Below are positions 42,601-57,200 of a stretch of 64,000 nucleotides of DNA, in pieces. Made by a program: the position numbers and the translations under genes. The number at the start of each line of letters is the position of its first letter. The first letter of the stretch is position 1. The notes under the pieces are model-generated. The model saw only the letters and a program-made list of their open reading frames with translations. It had not been told where the DNA came from and did not search any database. Source of the stretch: Phymorhynchus buccinoides (Eukaryota > Mollusca > Gastropoda > Neogastropoda > Raphitomidae); assembly GCA_017654935.2 (NCBI GenBank), contig CM065682.1, forward strand, positions 33,252,432 to 33,316,431, in the 5' to 3' direction.

Positions 42601-45600
42601 GTGCTATCCCTGAACCTGTACACCCCGGAAGACCAGCCCCCTGCGGCCAAGAAAGCCAAGATCATCACCAAGAAGGAAGCTGAGCCCAAAGTGCCGGAGA
42701 AGGACTCCAAGGAGAGCGACAGTGGAGAAGATGACGACAACGACGATGATGATGATGAGGACGACGAAGACTTGTTTGATGATGATAACGTGTCATCGGC
42801 CACATCTTGGGAGGACGACGAAGCGACCAAAGACATTTTCAACAAAGCTGACTCCCAAACCAAGGCCATTTTTGAGGTCAGTTTGTTGTTGAAGTGGTTA
42901 GCGTTCTTTGTCCATTTGGCAAAGAGTGCTGTGATGTCAGTGTGCTGTTGAAGTGGTTAGCGTTCTTTGTCCATTTGGCAAAGAGTGCTGTGATGTCAGT
43001 GTGCTGTTGAAGTGGTTAGCGTTCTTTGTCCATTTGGCAAAGAGTGCTGTGATGTCAGTGTGCTGTTGAAGTGGTTAGCGTTCTTTGTCCATTTGGCAAA
43101 GAGTACTGTGATGTCAGTGTGCTGTTGAAGTGGTTAGCGTTCTTTGTTAATTTGGCAAAGAGTACTGTGATGTCAGTGTGCTGTTGAAGTGGTTAGTGTG
43201 CTGTTGATCTGGCCTGTGATCTTTGTCCATTTGATAAAAAGTGCTGTGAGGTCAGTTTGTGTTGATCTGACCTGTGTTCTTTGTCCATTTGGTAAAGAGT
43301 GCGGTGAGGTCAGTGTGCTGTTGAAGTGGTTAGCGTTCTTTGTCCATTTGGCAAAGAGAGTTGTGAGGTTCAAGTGATGCTGTGTGTTGTTCAGGCGTTG
43401 CACCAAGACCTGAAGATCCCCATGTCTGTGCTGCATGTGCTGTATGACATGCACGAAGGAAACCTGGAGGCCATCAAGAAAGCCCTCGTTGAAAAGTAAG
43501 TATAGTCACTGCTCCCTCATTGAGAAGTAAGTCATCCAGGGCTCTTGAGTTTCTGTGATTTTGTGGATTTCAGCAAAAAATAGGTTCAGGAGGTAACATT
43601 TTTGCTGGGGGGGGTTTCTGTCCCAACTTTTGGGCCGTACAGTGGCGTTGCTCCCATGCCGTTCATTCCGAGTCCCAAGTCGCAGCCACACCTCCGCTTG
43701 TTCAAGTCGCAGAATCCAAAACCAGCAGTCCAAGGGGAGCAAATCTATGTTAGGCCATCAGGAGGCAACCAACCATGGAGATACTGCACTGCTGCTGAGT
43801 CACTTTGGTGGAGTTCAGTGGAGCCTGTATGCAGGACACCACCTCCGAAGCCCCCTACTGACAACAATAATGTCTTAGTCGCGGAGCCAGCGTGAGTGAG
43901 ATCCTCCTCCGAGGGTCCCACCACGTCCGTCCATTGACATCTCCCCAGAACATACTGATCCCCATGACTTTGACCCGAAAGCACCAAGGGCATAAACTGG
44001 ATTGTTATTATAAACTGAGGTCAGCTTGAGAGCAGGGCATGGAAGGCCACAGAATTTGAGACATTTTTTCTTTTTGATGATTGATGGAAATGAGGCAGAT
44101 GACTATGATGATGCTATGGAGTTCCGTATTGGTCTGAGGCTATGTGACAGGGCTGTATTCTACATTTCCTTTCGTAATGATATCCTGGCATTAACCAGGC
44201 CTGAGAACTACAGACACCTGCAGTGTTGGTCATGAAATTAGAGGAACACTCAGAATTGCATCCGTTAAGCAGATGAAACTCAACTGCGTGGCTACAGTCT
44301 TCCCATTGAGCCCATAGTCACTCACTCTGGGTAGGAGTCGGTCCAGGACTGAAAAAATTCTCGCCTCTGGTGGGATTCAAACATGTGACCTCCCAGCATG
44401 TAGTCCGCAACATTACCACTACGCCATGGCGGATGGTCAGGGGATAATGTTATTTTCAGGTATGAAAGCGATGGAACAAAGATCTAGCACTTCTTCTGTA
44501 TTCCCAGGCCACGTAGATGATAGTAAGAAGAGAAGAAGGCAGAATCAAAGAGAGTGATATATTAGAGAAAGTTGCAAGCACAGAACTTCCAAACCGTTTG
44601 TACTGAAAGACCCACCCCCACCCCACCCCCCACCTTGGTATCCCCATGGGGAGTCTAAAATATAAGTTGAGCAATGACATTTTGAATAAACTGTTTTGTT
44701 TCAACTGTAAACAGACATTGAGAAGTGTGTTCATTTAGCACACAAGGCATTGTGAAGTGAGTTAATTTAACACACCAGGCATTGTGAACATATTAAATTG
44801 ATAGTTTTATATAGTTTCGACAAGAGACACATACAGTTCCTTATAGAAAATTCCGTAAGGCTGATTTCTTTAATCCTTAACCCTTTCACTGCCTGCCCTG
44901 TGTCTATTACGGCGCGGGTGATGTCAATTATTATGTAATAACTTTTGATGTCATATTCCTGGAATGTTGGCTTTTGTTTTATTCATGTCAGGAAAGATTA
45001 ATATCTAGACCATTTTGTCAGGTTGAGTCTAACAGGCCTCTTTTCAATTTTATAATAAAAAAATATTTTTTTTCTTTTTTTTCTTTGGCAGTGAAAGGGT
45101 TAATGTGTACATGCATATATTATGCCTTTGTATAAATGGTTTGAAGTGTTTGAGTCAAACGTTAGGGTGTTCATTCATCTTTCTTTAAAAGTATTATTTC
45201 AATTTTGAGAATTTATGTACTTACTGTTGCCGTTGACAATTGTTTGCAGTTCTCTATTTTTTAAAGTTTTGTTTCAGCTTTGAAAACTCACCTGAGATAA
45301 CAAACTTCATGGAAAAATGGTAGGTTATTTTCAGTATTTATTGTTTATCTTTCTACTGGAAATATTTAATCTTTTCATTATCAAACAAGAAACGGTTTGT
45401 GCTTCGATCATGCACACTGCTATGACAGCAGAGAACACAGAAAGTGACAGGCTTTCGATTTCTTAGTTGTACTTAACAGTAGTCTTTTTTTTATGAATGT
45501 AACTCTAGGTTTACTTGAGAGGCAGTTCACAATAGAGGCAAAGTAATGAAAAAGTTGTAAATATTTACTAAACACATATGAATCTAATCTGGTCCTGAGA

Positions 45601-48235
45601 TTAAGGACTTTAACCCTTTCACCGCCAATGTCGCATTTTAGCACCACAATGGTTTAGCACCCATGTCACTAAAAGGCATCAACTCAGGGCCTGTTACCTG
45701 AAGACCCTATTTTCTTAATTTTGGGAGGTAAGGATAGGCCTAATGTTATATATGTCTTAGAGGAATTCGCAATATTGCAGATATTTGTTTTTCTTTACCA
45801 GAGTTAAGTTTAATAGTATTTTTTGGCGTAAGGGTTAAACAGTATAGAAAAGTCACAATAATGTTCAGAATTCTGGCAACCCATTGGGAGAAGAAAAGTG
45901 GCAAAAATAACTTAATTGGAATGGTTTTTTTGCTTAATAGGCCACATTTTTATGGTCCTGATTATGATTGTTATTGGTCACAGAGTGATGGGAATATTAA
46001 TTGGCCTCCGCACAATGCTTGAGGACGGTATAAATAAAACTGAAACATTGAATTTCTATGGTGGTGGTGTGGCTGCTTGCCCTTGCCTTTGATATGTGGC
46101 TCACCTCTGCAGGTCCAATGAGGATCTTCCTTCGGGAGGGAAATCGGGAGAGACCGAAGTTGCAACGCAGGAGAAAGTCATCGACACAGGCATCTACTAT
46201 CATCCCGACATCGGCCGCATTGTCAGGTAGGGGGAAAATAATGATATACTGGTCACTTAGTCATGGTTCGTGGGGTCCTTTCAGGTGCTTTAAAGTGCTG
46301 TGAAATTGATCGGTCATCAAAAGGCCTGTTAAGTCCTTTATATCAGCAAGGAGGTCCTTTCAAATCAGTCAAAGGTCCTTTTAAAATTGGTGCGGTCAGT
46401 TTAAATCCTTTAATCGGGCCAAAAAACAAAACTAAGTACCTCAAAAAAATATATTAAATGAAATAAAATTTGCCAAAAATCGATCGCCTTCGTATCTTTC
46501 GAACAGACGATCTAATTTTAATAGTCACTGTAAATCCGGTCACGTGCGCGAGATTCGGCGAGATATCTTATGCGCCATGTTGAAATTCTTCCCACACGGC
46601 TGCTTCAGTGCTTGTTTTCAAGTAAAAAGTGTAAAAATGCCTGGAAAGTGTTCGTTTTCATGATCGTTGGCTGAGAGGACATTTATAAGGACTGGGTCCG
46701 AAAAGTGATGGACAACAAACATGCAGTTCGTTGTGCATATTGTGAAAAAAACATCAACATCTTGTCAATGGGAGAGTCGGTGCTGAAACAACACGCAAAG
46801 ACTGAAAATCACAAGAAAGCTGAAAGAAGGCACAAGGCGGAATCGAGGTGCAATGTGACCGACTTTTTTTGCAAGCAGCAGATGTACTACTGTAACAACA
46901 AAAGAATCTGCTCAGCCAAAAAAAAAAAAAAAAAAAAAAGAATCTGCTCAGCCACAATCGTCGGCGTCTGGCTCTGCGCCCACCACGTCTGCAAGTACAA
47001 CTACAAACAAGGTTTAAATAGGTCCTTTAAAAAAATTTGCTGGTCCTTTAAAGGTCCTTTTAAGGTCCTTTTTTGGAACTCTTCCAAGTCCCCACGAACC
47101 ATGCTTAGTGGTCATTTCAGCATATTGTTTGTTGTCAGAGATTTGGATTACAACTGACAACATGATATCTTTATGCAGTGGAGCATGTTTAACATGAAAT
47201 GCACCTTAATATAATTTTTTGCTTGTTGATGAATTCCAAGCATGCTTGGAACTGGAGAACGCCAGTCAGTGCCTAATTCCGAGTATTCTCGGGACAGCGA
47301 TTTCTGAGTCTAAAACTTGTCTGAATCCATGTTTTTTCAATCCAAACCTCATTTTGTGAGTTACTTCTCTTTGTCACTCTTCCAGCCTTCGTATCACTTA
47401 TGTTTGGCACTTCTGTTTCATTTGTTAGTGTTAAAAATGTAAAAAAAAAAAAAAATACGGTCTTATGCAAGCCTTACAAAATACTCCAAAAAGTTTTTGT
47501 TAACCCCTTGACTGCCAGAGAAAATTAAAGAAAAAATCATTGGGCAAATCATGACATGAAAAAGACAACTGATAGAGCCAACCTGGCAAAAAATGGTCTG
47601 GGGATATATAACTCTTGACTGTGTTAGAGAAAAAGCCAGCATATCAGGGTTATTCCTCTTCATCTGATGACATCATCAGTGATGTTATCAGGTCAGTACG
47701 TAATACGTTGGTGGCAGTCAAGGGGTTAACAGTGATTGTAATAAGGAGACTAATAATTTGTAATCATGATTTCAAAGTGGAAATTAAACTTGGATCAACC
47801 AGTAATGTTGAAAATGAATCGCAGCCGGAGCTGAGTTTTGTTGCACTTTTTATTTGGTTTAAATTTTTCTAGGCAACCCCAGGCCAGTAATGACGTTTGC
47901 CTCAGGCAGTGAAGTCTTGAAAGGGTTAACTCTTCTAGCATCATGGGCGAATACATTCGCCCAGTACTTCACTCTACACTCCCACCAAATGCAGACTTTC
48001 ACTACCAAGTAACTTGCCATGTGTTTGTCAAGTTTTAGAGCTCATGTTATTGATTTTTCCGCTAAAGCAATGCATTCGAAAAAATAGTTGCTCTCCGTTT
48101 GTCGGATAAGATACAACGGACAACCAAGAACGAAAAAATCACCCATGGCGCTAGAAGAATTAAAGCGCACTGAACTCATGTGAGAAAGAATGCTGTATAA
48201 ATCCACATTATTATGATTTCGCCCTATTATATGAT

Positions 48236-48271
<36 letters not shown>

Positions 48272-51200
48272 TAACATAAATAGGCACAGTCTAAAAGGAA
48301 TTGAAATGGGATATTAGGTACTTTATAGTCACTGAGTCGTCTCTGTGAAATTCGGGTTGCTCCCACCCGGAGAGCGCATCACAGCCAGAGGGGTGCTGTG
48401 AACATTAATTGTTTGTTTGTCCAGTAACCCACAGGTGGCCAACGAGGAGACGGGGGACGTGCACCAGGACCTGTTTCAGCCTTCGGAGCGCCTGGCCGGG
48501 GAGATGGGGGAGCAGCGCCGCAACAAGAGCGCAGAACTCCTGCGCAAGGAGCTGCAGAAGCAGGGCCGCTTCGCCTCCAGGGAAATGCTGGCCAAGGTCT
48601 GAGGGAGGATGTGTTCAGGCAATAGAAAACTGACCTTCATGGTTGGGCTAGGTTAAATCCCAAGGTCTGAGGGAAGATGTGTTCATGCAATAGAAAACTG
48701 ACCTTCATGGTTGGGCTAGGTTAAATTCCAGGGTAGAAAACTGACCTCCATGGTTGGGCTAGGTGTAATTCCAAGGTCTGAGGGAGGATGCGTTAAGGCA
48801 ATAGAAAACTGACCTTCATGGTTGGGCTGGGTTAAATTCCAAGGTAGAAAACTGACCTTCATGGTTGGGCTTGGTTAAATTGCAAGGTAGAAAACTGACC
48901 TTCATGGTTGGGCTTGGTTAAATTGCAAGGTAGAAAACTGACCTTCATGGTTGGGCTTGGTTAAATTGCAAGGTAGAAAACTGACCTTCATGGTTGGGCT
49001 TGGTTAAATTCCAAGGTAGAAAACTGACCTTCATGGTTGGGCTAGGTGTAATTCCAAGGTCTGAGGGAGGATGCGTTCAGGCAATTGAAAACTGACCTTC
49101 ATGGTTGGGCTTGGTTAAATTCCAAGGTAGAAAACTGACCTTCATGGTTGGGCTTGGTTAAATTCCAAGGTCTGAGGGGGGATGCGTTCAGGCAATAGAA
49201 AACTGACCTTCATGGTTGGGCTAGGTTAAATTCCAAGGTAGGAAACTGACCTTCATGGTTGGGCTTGGTTAAATTCCAAGGTAGAAAACTGACTTTCATG
49301 GTTGGGCTTGGTTAAATTCCAAGGTCTGAGGGAAGATGTGTTCAGGCAATAGAAATCTGACCTTCATGGTTGGGCTGGGTTAAATTCAAAGGCAGAAAAC
49401 TGACTTTCATGGTTGGGCTTGGTTAAATTCCTAGGTAGAAAACTGACCTTCATGGTTGGGCTTGGTTAAATTCCAAGGTAGAAAACTGACCTTCATGGTT
49501 GGGCTTGGTTAAATTCCAAGGTAGGAAACTGACCTTCATGGTTGGGCTTGGTTAAATTCCAAGGTAGGAAACTGACCTTCATGGTTGGGCTTGGTTAAAT
49601 TCCAAGGTAGGAAACTGACCTTCATGGTTGGGCTTGGTTAAATTGCAAGGTAGGAAACTGACCTTCATGGTTGGGCTTGGTTAAATTCCAAGGTAGGAAA
49701 CTGACCTTCATGGTTGGGCTTGGTTAAATTCCAGGGTAGGAAACTGGCCTTCATGTTTGGGCTTGGTTAAATTCCAGGGTAGGAAACTGACCTTCATGGT
49801 TGGGCTTGGTTAAATTCCAGGGTAGGAAACTGACCTTCATGGTTGGGCTAGGTGTAATTCCAAGGTCTGAGGGAAGATGTGTTCAGGCAATAGAAATCTG
49901 ACCTTCATGATTGGGCTGGGTTAAATTCAAAGGAAGAAAACTGACCTTCATGGTTGGGCTTGGTTAAATTCCCAGGTCTGAGGGAAGATGTGTTCAGGCA
50001 ATAGAAAACTGACCTTCATGGTTGGGCTAGGTTAAATTCCAAGGTAGAAAACTGACCTTCATGGTTGGGCTAGGTTCAATTCCAAGGTAGAAAACTGACC
50101 TTCATGGTTGGGCTAGCTTAGATTCTTGGATAGAAACATGCAGTAGGTACCTTCAAACGTGGTTCTTCAGACTGGAGACATACCAATGCCCCCCCGCATG
50201 CACGTATACACCCATTCACGCACTCGCTCTCTCTCAGTCTCAAATCTGAAGACAGAGTATTTGCCAAGTGCTTCTCTCCAAGGATCGAATTGACTCCCAC
50301 CATCAAGGTCAGTTTACTGTATTTTTAGATCCTGGAGTCACCAGGTCGTTCTTCCATTGCTGTTAGACTGTTGTTGCAGACCAACGCAAGCCCTTGTTGT
50401 TTGTTCTTGTGATCCTTAATCTGTTAAAAGTATGTGTGCATGTTTATGGGTGGGTGCTTGGGGTTAAGGAAAAGGCAAGGAAAATGAGATTGTATTACAA
50501 TTTCTCAATTTCATATGGACATCCTCCCCCACCCCACCTCCCTGATTTTTTTAAATTTTAATCTTTCAGACCATGTCAACTTTTAAAATCCTGCCGCCCT
50601 TGTTTCCCCTTTGCCCCATTCCTGATTTTTGCCTTTCTAATATCACAATTAGTCCCCTGAAGTCGATGGCCGCCCATGTGGCGGGGCCCTTTAAAAGCAG
50701 CCATACACGTAATCTTCCCACCCAAGGCCATGCGAAATGTTCACATGGCACTGGGTGTGCCCCCAGAGTGTTTAAGCTGGGGAACGAAAACAACATATCA
50801 CAATCAATTTTTCTCAATTTCATGTAGAAACTCCTCTTCATCCTCCCAGAAGTTTTCTGTTTGATTTTCAGACACCATCACATTTGTTTTCTCCATTTTA
50901 CAGGGAACTTTCTGATTTTTTACCTGTCAGACTACATCACAATTTGTCTATGCCATATAGATAGCCTCCTTGTTATTTCTTGTATGCAATCTCCTTCCTC
51001 TCCCAAATGTTTGCCTTGGAGGAGCAGGTTACTAATTCCTCTCATGCTGCCACATGTTGCTGATTCAGCTGAACCTGGCGATCAGCGTGCTGTACTCGCG
51101 TCACGTGCTGACGGGGCTGCTGTCGCAGTGGCCGTGCGACGGGCCTGTCATCAACGCCAGTCTGCTGGGCTGTAAGGAGCTGCACCAGATCCCCTGTGTG

Positions 51201-54200
51201 CTGGACCTCCTCTTCAAGGCTGACAACAGGGACTGCTTTAAGAAGGTACCGTGTGCCTGTCTGTGTGTTTTGGGAGGGTTTTTAAAATGGGTTTTACAGA
51301 CATGTTTACCCTTAAGATTTCACCATATTTTGTACACATATTTGACAGAAATATGATTAATATGGCACATAGGGGAAAATATGGTGAAATTACACTGAAA
51401 AAATCCACCAATCTAATTTAATCATACTGTACCAACACTCAAAACAACAGCATTAGCCTAAATCAACCTGGAACCATCCACCATTTCTGTATATTGCCTC
51501 ATTCAGGAAATAGATGCGCTCTGTGTGTGTGTGGTGTTGTAAATTTAAATGGATGATACATTTGACACAGTATTTCTATAGTTGTTATGCAAATGTATGC
51601 ATGTTTGCATTTCATTTTTGAAACTTTCCTGTTGGAGTACTACTATTTTGTGAAAAATACACTTATTTTGAATTTTAAATGCACAAAGCCCAATATCAGA
51701 GTAGACAGGTCTGGTTTTAGACTGTGTGTGTGTCATGGGTGGAAGGGTGGGTGAGTTGTATGTTACTCAGGGCTCCCAGTTTCAGGAAATATCCTGATTT
51801 CATGCAAAAGAAGAGGGGGGGGGGGAGAAGAAGGGAAGAAACCAAAAGAGTGAAAGAAGACCGTAGAACACTGGACTCTGGCTGCACGTTCTGCGAGCTA
51901 ACAGGAGAATTAGAGAGCAAGGAGATCGTGCTGAGACTACCTTTGATTAGATTTCACAAGTTTTCTGGGATTCTTTTCAGTTCCCACCTTGCATTCAGTT
52001 TTAGACTCTCTTTCCCTTCTGCTGCCAAGTATAAGCTCTTAACGGGTGGGTGCTGTTCTGTTGGTGTATCACAACCTATTCTCTGGAACAGATTCGCACT
52101 TTCCATTGGCAGGGTCCAACCTGTGGCTTTTCAAGTTTTGTTTTGTTTATCTAAAACTACCTAACTCCCTCTCATGTTTAGGGTAAGTCTTGCTGGCAAG
52201 GACCAACTGTCAATGCAGTTCTATTTTCTGTTTCTCTCCCCCACCCCTCTCTCTCTCTTTCTCTCCTCCCTCTCTCTCCCTCTCATAAAATTCCAGTCGT
52301 TTCAAATTTGACCTGTTCTATTTCCGCTGTAGACTGAGCGCCTAATAAATACTGAGATTTTATTTTGAGATAAGCAAAAACAAGGATTTAATTAGGACCC
52401 AAAAAATATTGTGAATTGTTCAATTTTTTTTATGGAAACCGTTAGGTGGTTTCCACTGTAATCTTTAAAAAAAACTTGTTTCAAAGTGCACTCACACCTG
52501 TCGCTTGCTTGCTTTTAAAACGACATTTAAAAGGACAAGAAGATAGCGTGCAATCAGCAAGACTTATCCTAAACATGACAGGGAGAGAGAGGGAGTAGAG
52601 AGAGAGAGGGGAGGAAAACAGAAAAGAGAGAGGAGAAAGAGAGAGCGAGAGAGAGGGAAAGAGAGACAGAGGAGAAAGAGAGACGGAGGAGAAAGAGAGA
52701 GAGGGGAGAAGGGAGAGGAGCAGAACTGCATTGACAGTTGGTCCCTGCCAGAGGGAGTTAGGCGAGTTAAGTGGTTTGCACTGTATTGTCCTTATTCCTT
52801 CAGGTGATGGAGAAAGTGACGGACACTGCAACCTGGGCAGCCTGGTGCCCACGGCCTTGCCCAGGGTACATCCCCACTCTCTCTGCCGAAAGGAATTGCT
52901 GACAGAGAAGTTGTTGGTGCTGTTTCAGGTGGTGGAGAAGGTGATCAAGCACTGCAACGTAGACAGTTTAGTGCCCTGGTACACCCCTACTCTCTCCACC
53001 AAAGGGAGTTGCCGTCAGAAAAGTTGCTGGTGCTGTTTCAGGTGACAGAGAAAGCGACCGAGCACAGCCCAGGGTACATCCCCACTCTCTCTGCCAAAAG
53101 GGGTTGCTGACAGAGACGTTGTTGGTGCTGTTTCAGGTGACGGAGAAAGCGACCGAGCACAGCCCAGGGTACATCCCCACTCTCTGTGCCAAAAGGGGTT
53201 GCTGACGGAGACATCGTTGGTGCTGTTTCAGGTGGTGGAGAAGGTGACCGAGCACTGCATTCTGGGCAGTTTAGTGCCCTGGTACATCCCCACTCTTTCT
53301 GCCAAAAGGGGTTTCTGTGAGAAAAGTTGTTGGTGCTGTTTCAGGTGGTGAAGAAGGTGAAGAATAGTGAGACCAAGGTCAATAGTCACCTGGAGAAAGT
53401 AGACCCGGATCAGATTTCTACAGGTTTTTTCCTTAGAAATATATACTATAAAACTGCCGAAAACTGACCCGGGTTTACTTTCTCTGGGGGAGTATTGACC
53501 AGGACTGTTATTTTTCAATGGGGATCCTTGTTTTCTGTAACACTGTCAATAAAGTTCTGGTGCTGCTTCAGGTGGTGGAGAAGGTGATCGAGCACTGCGA
53601 CCTGGGCAGTTTAGTGCCCATGGCCTTCACGGCCAGCCAGTTCATGGAGGAGGTGACCCTGTCCTCCGTGGTCAAGGAGAGCCAGCACAACTACACCAGC
53701 GGTCACTCTGTTGAGAAGGTCCAGCTGCCCGGAGCCTCCTTCCTTACCATCACCTTTGACAGCAAGTGGGTGGAATGGGAGAGACTGAAGGAGAGGGGTG
53801 GTGGTGAGAGAGGGAGTCTGAGTCCTAGTCTTTATAGTTAGGCCAAAAGCCCATTTCAATGGGCAAACACAGAAACTTATAAGTAATCAAGCATATAAAT
53901 GCCACTATTATCAAAGCAGGCATGAGGAGAGGTAGAGAGAGAGAGGGGTAGAGAGAGAGGGGGGTAGAGAGACAGAAAAGGAGAGCCAGCACAACTAGAC
54001 CAGCTGCCACTCCTATGAAAAGGTCCAGCTGTGCAGAACCTCCTTCCTTACTATCCCCTTCGTGACAGTAAGTGAGTGGAGGGGGTGGGGGAGAGAGAGG
54101 GAGGGTTAGAAAGAGAGAGGGAGAGAAAGAGAGAGAAAAAAGCTTCCTTCCTCACTCTTACCTTCAACAGTAAATGGGTGGATGGGGAGAGAGAGGGAGG

Positions 54201-57200
54201 GTTAGAAAGAGAGAGGGAGAGAAAGAGAGAGAAAAAGCTTCCTTCCTTACTGTTACCTTTGAGAATAAGTGGGTGGATGGGGGGAGAGAGAGAGGGAGGG
54301 TTAGAGAGAGAAAGGGAGAGAAAGAGAGGGGGAAAGAAAGAGATAGAGAGAGAGAAAGAGAGAGAGAGAAGGGGAGAGAGAAAAAAAGGGGAAGGAATGG
54401 CTGGAGGGAGAAGAGAAGTGGGGAAAGAAAAAGAGAAAGGGAATTGGATGTTGGAGAAAAAAAAGACGTGTGGATAGGGAAGTATGTATGTATGTGTGCC
54501 AGTCTGCCGTTTCAGACTCCGACTTCCGACTTCCGGACAGCAGAGGAGTCACCAAGGTCAGCGCAGCATCAGTACAGTGGAACCTCTCTTATAAGACCTT
54601 CAAAAATCATCCCAAATGAGGTCTTATAATTCAGGGGTCTTATAAGGGAGGTAATTTTAATACTTACAAAGATTAGAAGGGCAGTGTCTCACAGAAGTAG
54701 GTCTTATGTGGGAGGGAGTCTTATAAGGGAGGTTCGACTGTATTTTCTAATTGACGTGTGCTGCTTTTTTTAAAATTCGCAGGTGCTCCACGGCGGTGGA
54801 CTCAGACATTCTGCAGTTCTCCACCTCGGAGGACTTCTCCAAGGACATGCACGCCTTCAGCGGAGCCAGGCCCCGCTGGAACAGCTTCCAGGTGCCAGGT
54901 GAGGACAGCCTGGGTTCACCCTTTCACTCCCCGAACTGTCTGTACTTTTAGCGAACGAGCTACCTGACTTTAACCCTTTCGCCACCAGCCATTTTTCAGC
55001 AAAATATTTCCATTAAGCTTACCTGGGTAGAGAACAAAATCATCTGCAATAGTGGGGATTCTTCTATGACATATTTAAAGTAAGGCCTATCCTTACCTCC
55101 CAAAATTATGAAAATAGGCTCTTTGGATAACAGACCCTGGTTTGAGGCCTTTTCGTGACATGGGTGCTAAAATGCGACATTGTCGGTTAAAGGGTTAAAA
55201 AAAAATCACTAAGAATTAAATGATGCTATAAAGACTATAATGATGTATGTTTTATTGAAGGAAAGTGAACGGAGAACACAATGATTATAATTTTCAATGT
55301 TTCAGGGGGAGATAACCCAAGATTTAAAAAAAAAGAAGACTACTAAAAATAAAAATAAAAATAAAAAAAAAAGAATGAAAATTCAGGTCTGCACCACTTG
55401 TATCATGATTGGGTTGAACAACAACTTCATAAACGATATTCCCAAGACACTTTTCAGCATTTCTATTGTCAGAACATTAAAAACGTTTCATGTGAAAATA
55501 TAGTGAACGAGACTAGTAGGATTTCGTCACATTCATTTAGACAGTAGCATTTCACAAGAATCATACTTCACAAATGTTACAGTTTGATAGTCGTACGATT
55601 GAAATTGTATGTGTGAGTCGGCCTCTTTACCTAGCATTGCTTCCTCATCTCTTAAGTGTCCCTGTCTCTATGTGTCACCAATGTTGTCTCTATGTGTCCC
55701 CGTCTCTATTATGTCCCCGTCTCTATTATGTCCCCGTCTTTATGTGTCCCCATTTCTGTATGTCCCCATTTTTATGTGTTCCTATCTCTATGTGTCTGCC
55801 TTTATGCATACCTGTTTCTGTATGTCCTCGTCATAGATATGTCTACAATTATCATGATGATTATGAGGGTTTTGCTCCGACTATTTGCAAAGCTTTCTCT
55901 TTATGGGTGTGTGTGTAGGCAACACAATCTACAAGTTCATCATGGAGGGAGACAGTTTCAACTGTACAAGTTCACGGTGGTGGCTGATATTTATTGCGAT
56001 GATGATGATGATGCTTGCTGATGTTGGTTGAATGCATTCTCTTTGTGCGTGGGTGTGCAGGCGACTCGATCTACTACAAGTACATCATGGAGGGGGACAG
56101 TTTCAACTGTACAAGTTCACGGTGGTGGCTGATATTTATTGTGATGATGATGATGCTTGCTGATGTTGTTGAATGCATTCTCTTTGTGCGTGGGTGTGCA
56201 GGCGACTCGATCTACTACAAGTTCATCATGGAGGGGGACAGTTTCAACTGTACAAGTTCACGGTGGTGGCTGATATTTATTGCGATGATGATGATGATGC
56301 TTGCTGATGTTGGTTGAATGCATTCTCTTTGTGCGTGGGTGTGCAGGCGACTCGATCTACTACAAGTTCATCATGGAGGGGGACAGTTTCAACTGTACAA
56401 GTTCACGGTGGTGGCTGATATTTATTGCGATGATGATGATGATGCTTGCTGATGTTGGTTGAATGCATTCTCTTTGTGCGTGGGTGTGCAGGCGACTCGA
56501 TCTACTACAAGTTCATCATGGAGGGGGACAGTTTCAACTGTACAAGTTCACGGTGGTGGCTGATATTTATTGCGATGATGATGATGATGCTTGCTGATGT
56601 TGGTTGAATGCATTCTCTTTGTGCGTGGGTGTGCAGGCGACTCGATCTACTACAAGTTCATCATGGAGGGGGACAGTTTCAACTGTACAAGTTCACGGTG
56701 GTGGCTGATATTTATTGCGATGATGATGATGATGCTTGCTGATGTTGGTTGAATGCATTCTCTTTGTGCGTGGGTGTGCAGGCGACTCGATCTACTACAA
56801 GTACATCATGGAGGGGGACAGTTTCAACTGTACAAGTTCACGGTGGTGGCTGATATTTATTGCGATGATGATGATGATGCTTGCTGATGTTGGTTGAATG
56901 CATTCTCTTTGTGCGTGGGTGTGCAGGCGACTCGATCTACTACAAGTTCATCATGGAGGGGGACAGTTTCAACTGTACAAGTTCACGGTGGTGGCTGATA
57001 TTTATTGCGATGATGATGATGATGCTTGCTGATGTTGGTTGAATGCATTCTCTTTGTGCGTGGGTGTGCAGGCGACTCGATCTACTACAAGTTCATCATG
57101 GAGGGGGACAGTTTCAACTGTACAAGTTCACGGTGGTGGCTGATATTTATTGCGATGATGATGATGATGCTTGCTGATGTTGGTTGAATGCATTCTCTTT

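Noticed and set aside
48597..50125. CRISPR-like array
   Set aside because: The units are head-to-tail minisatellite copies without unique spacers, in an intron of a eukaryotic gene.
51724..52164. 146-codon + ORF
   Set aside because: No recognisable domain, intronic position between exons 36 and 37, and normal intron composition.
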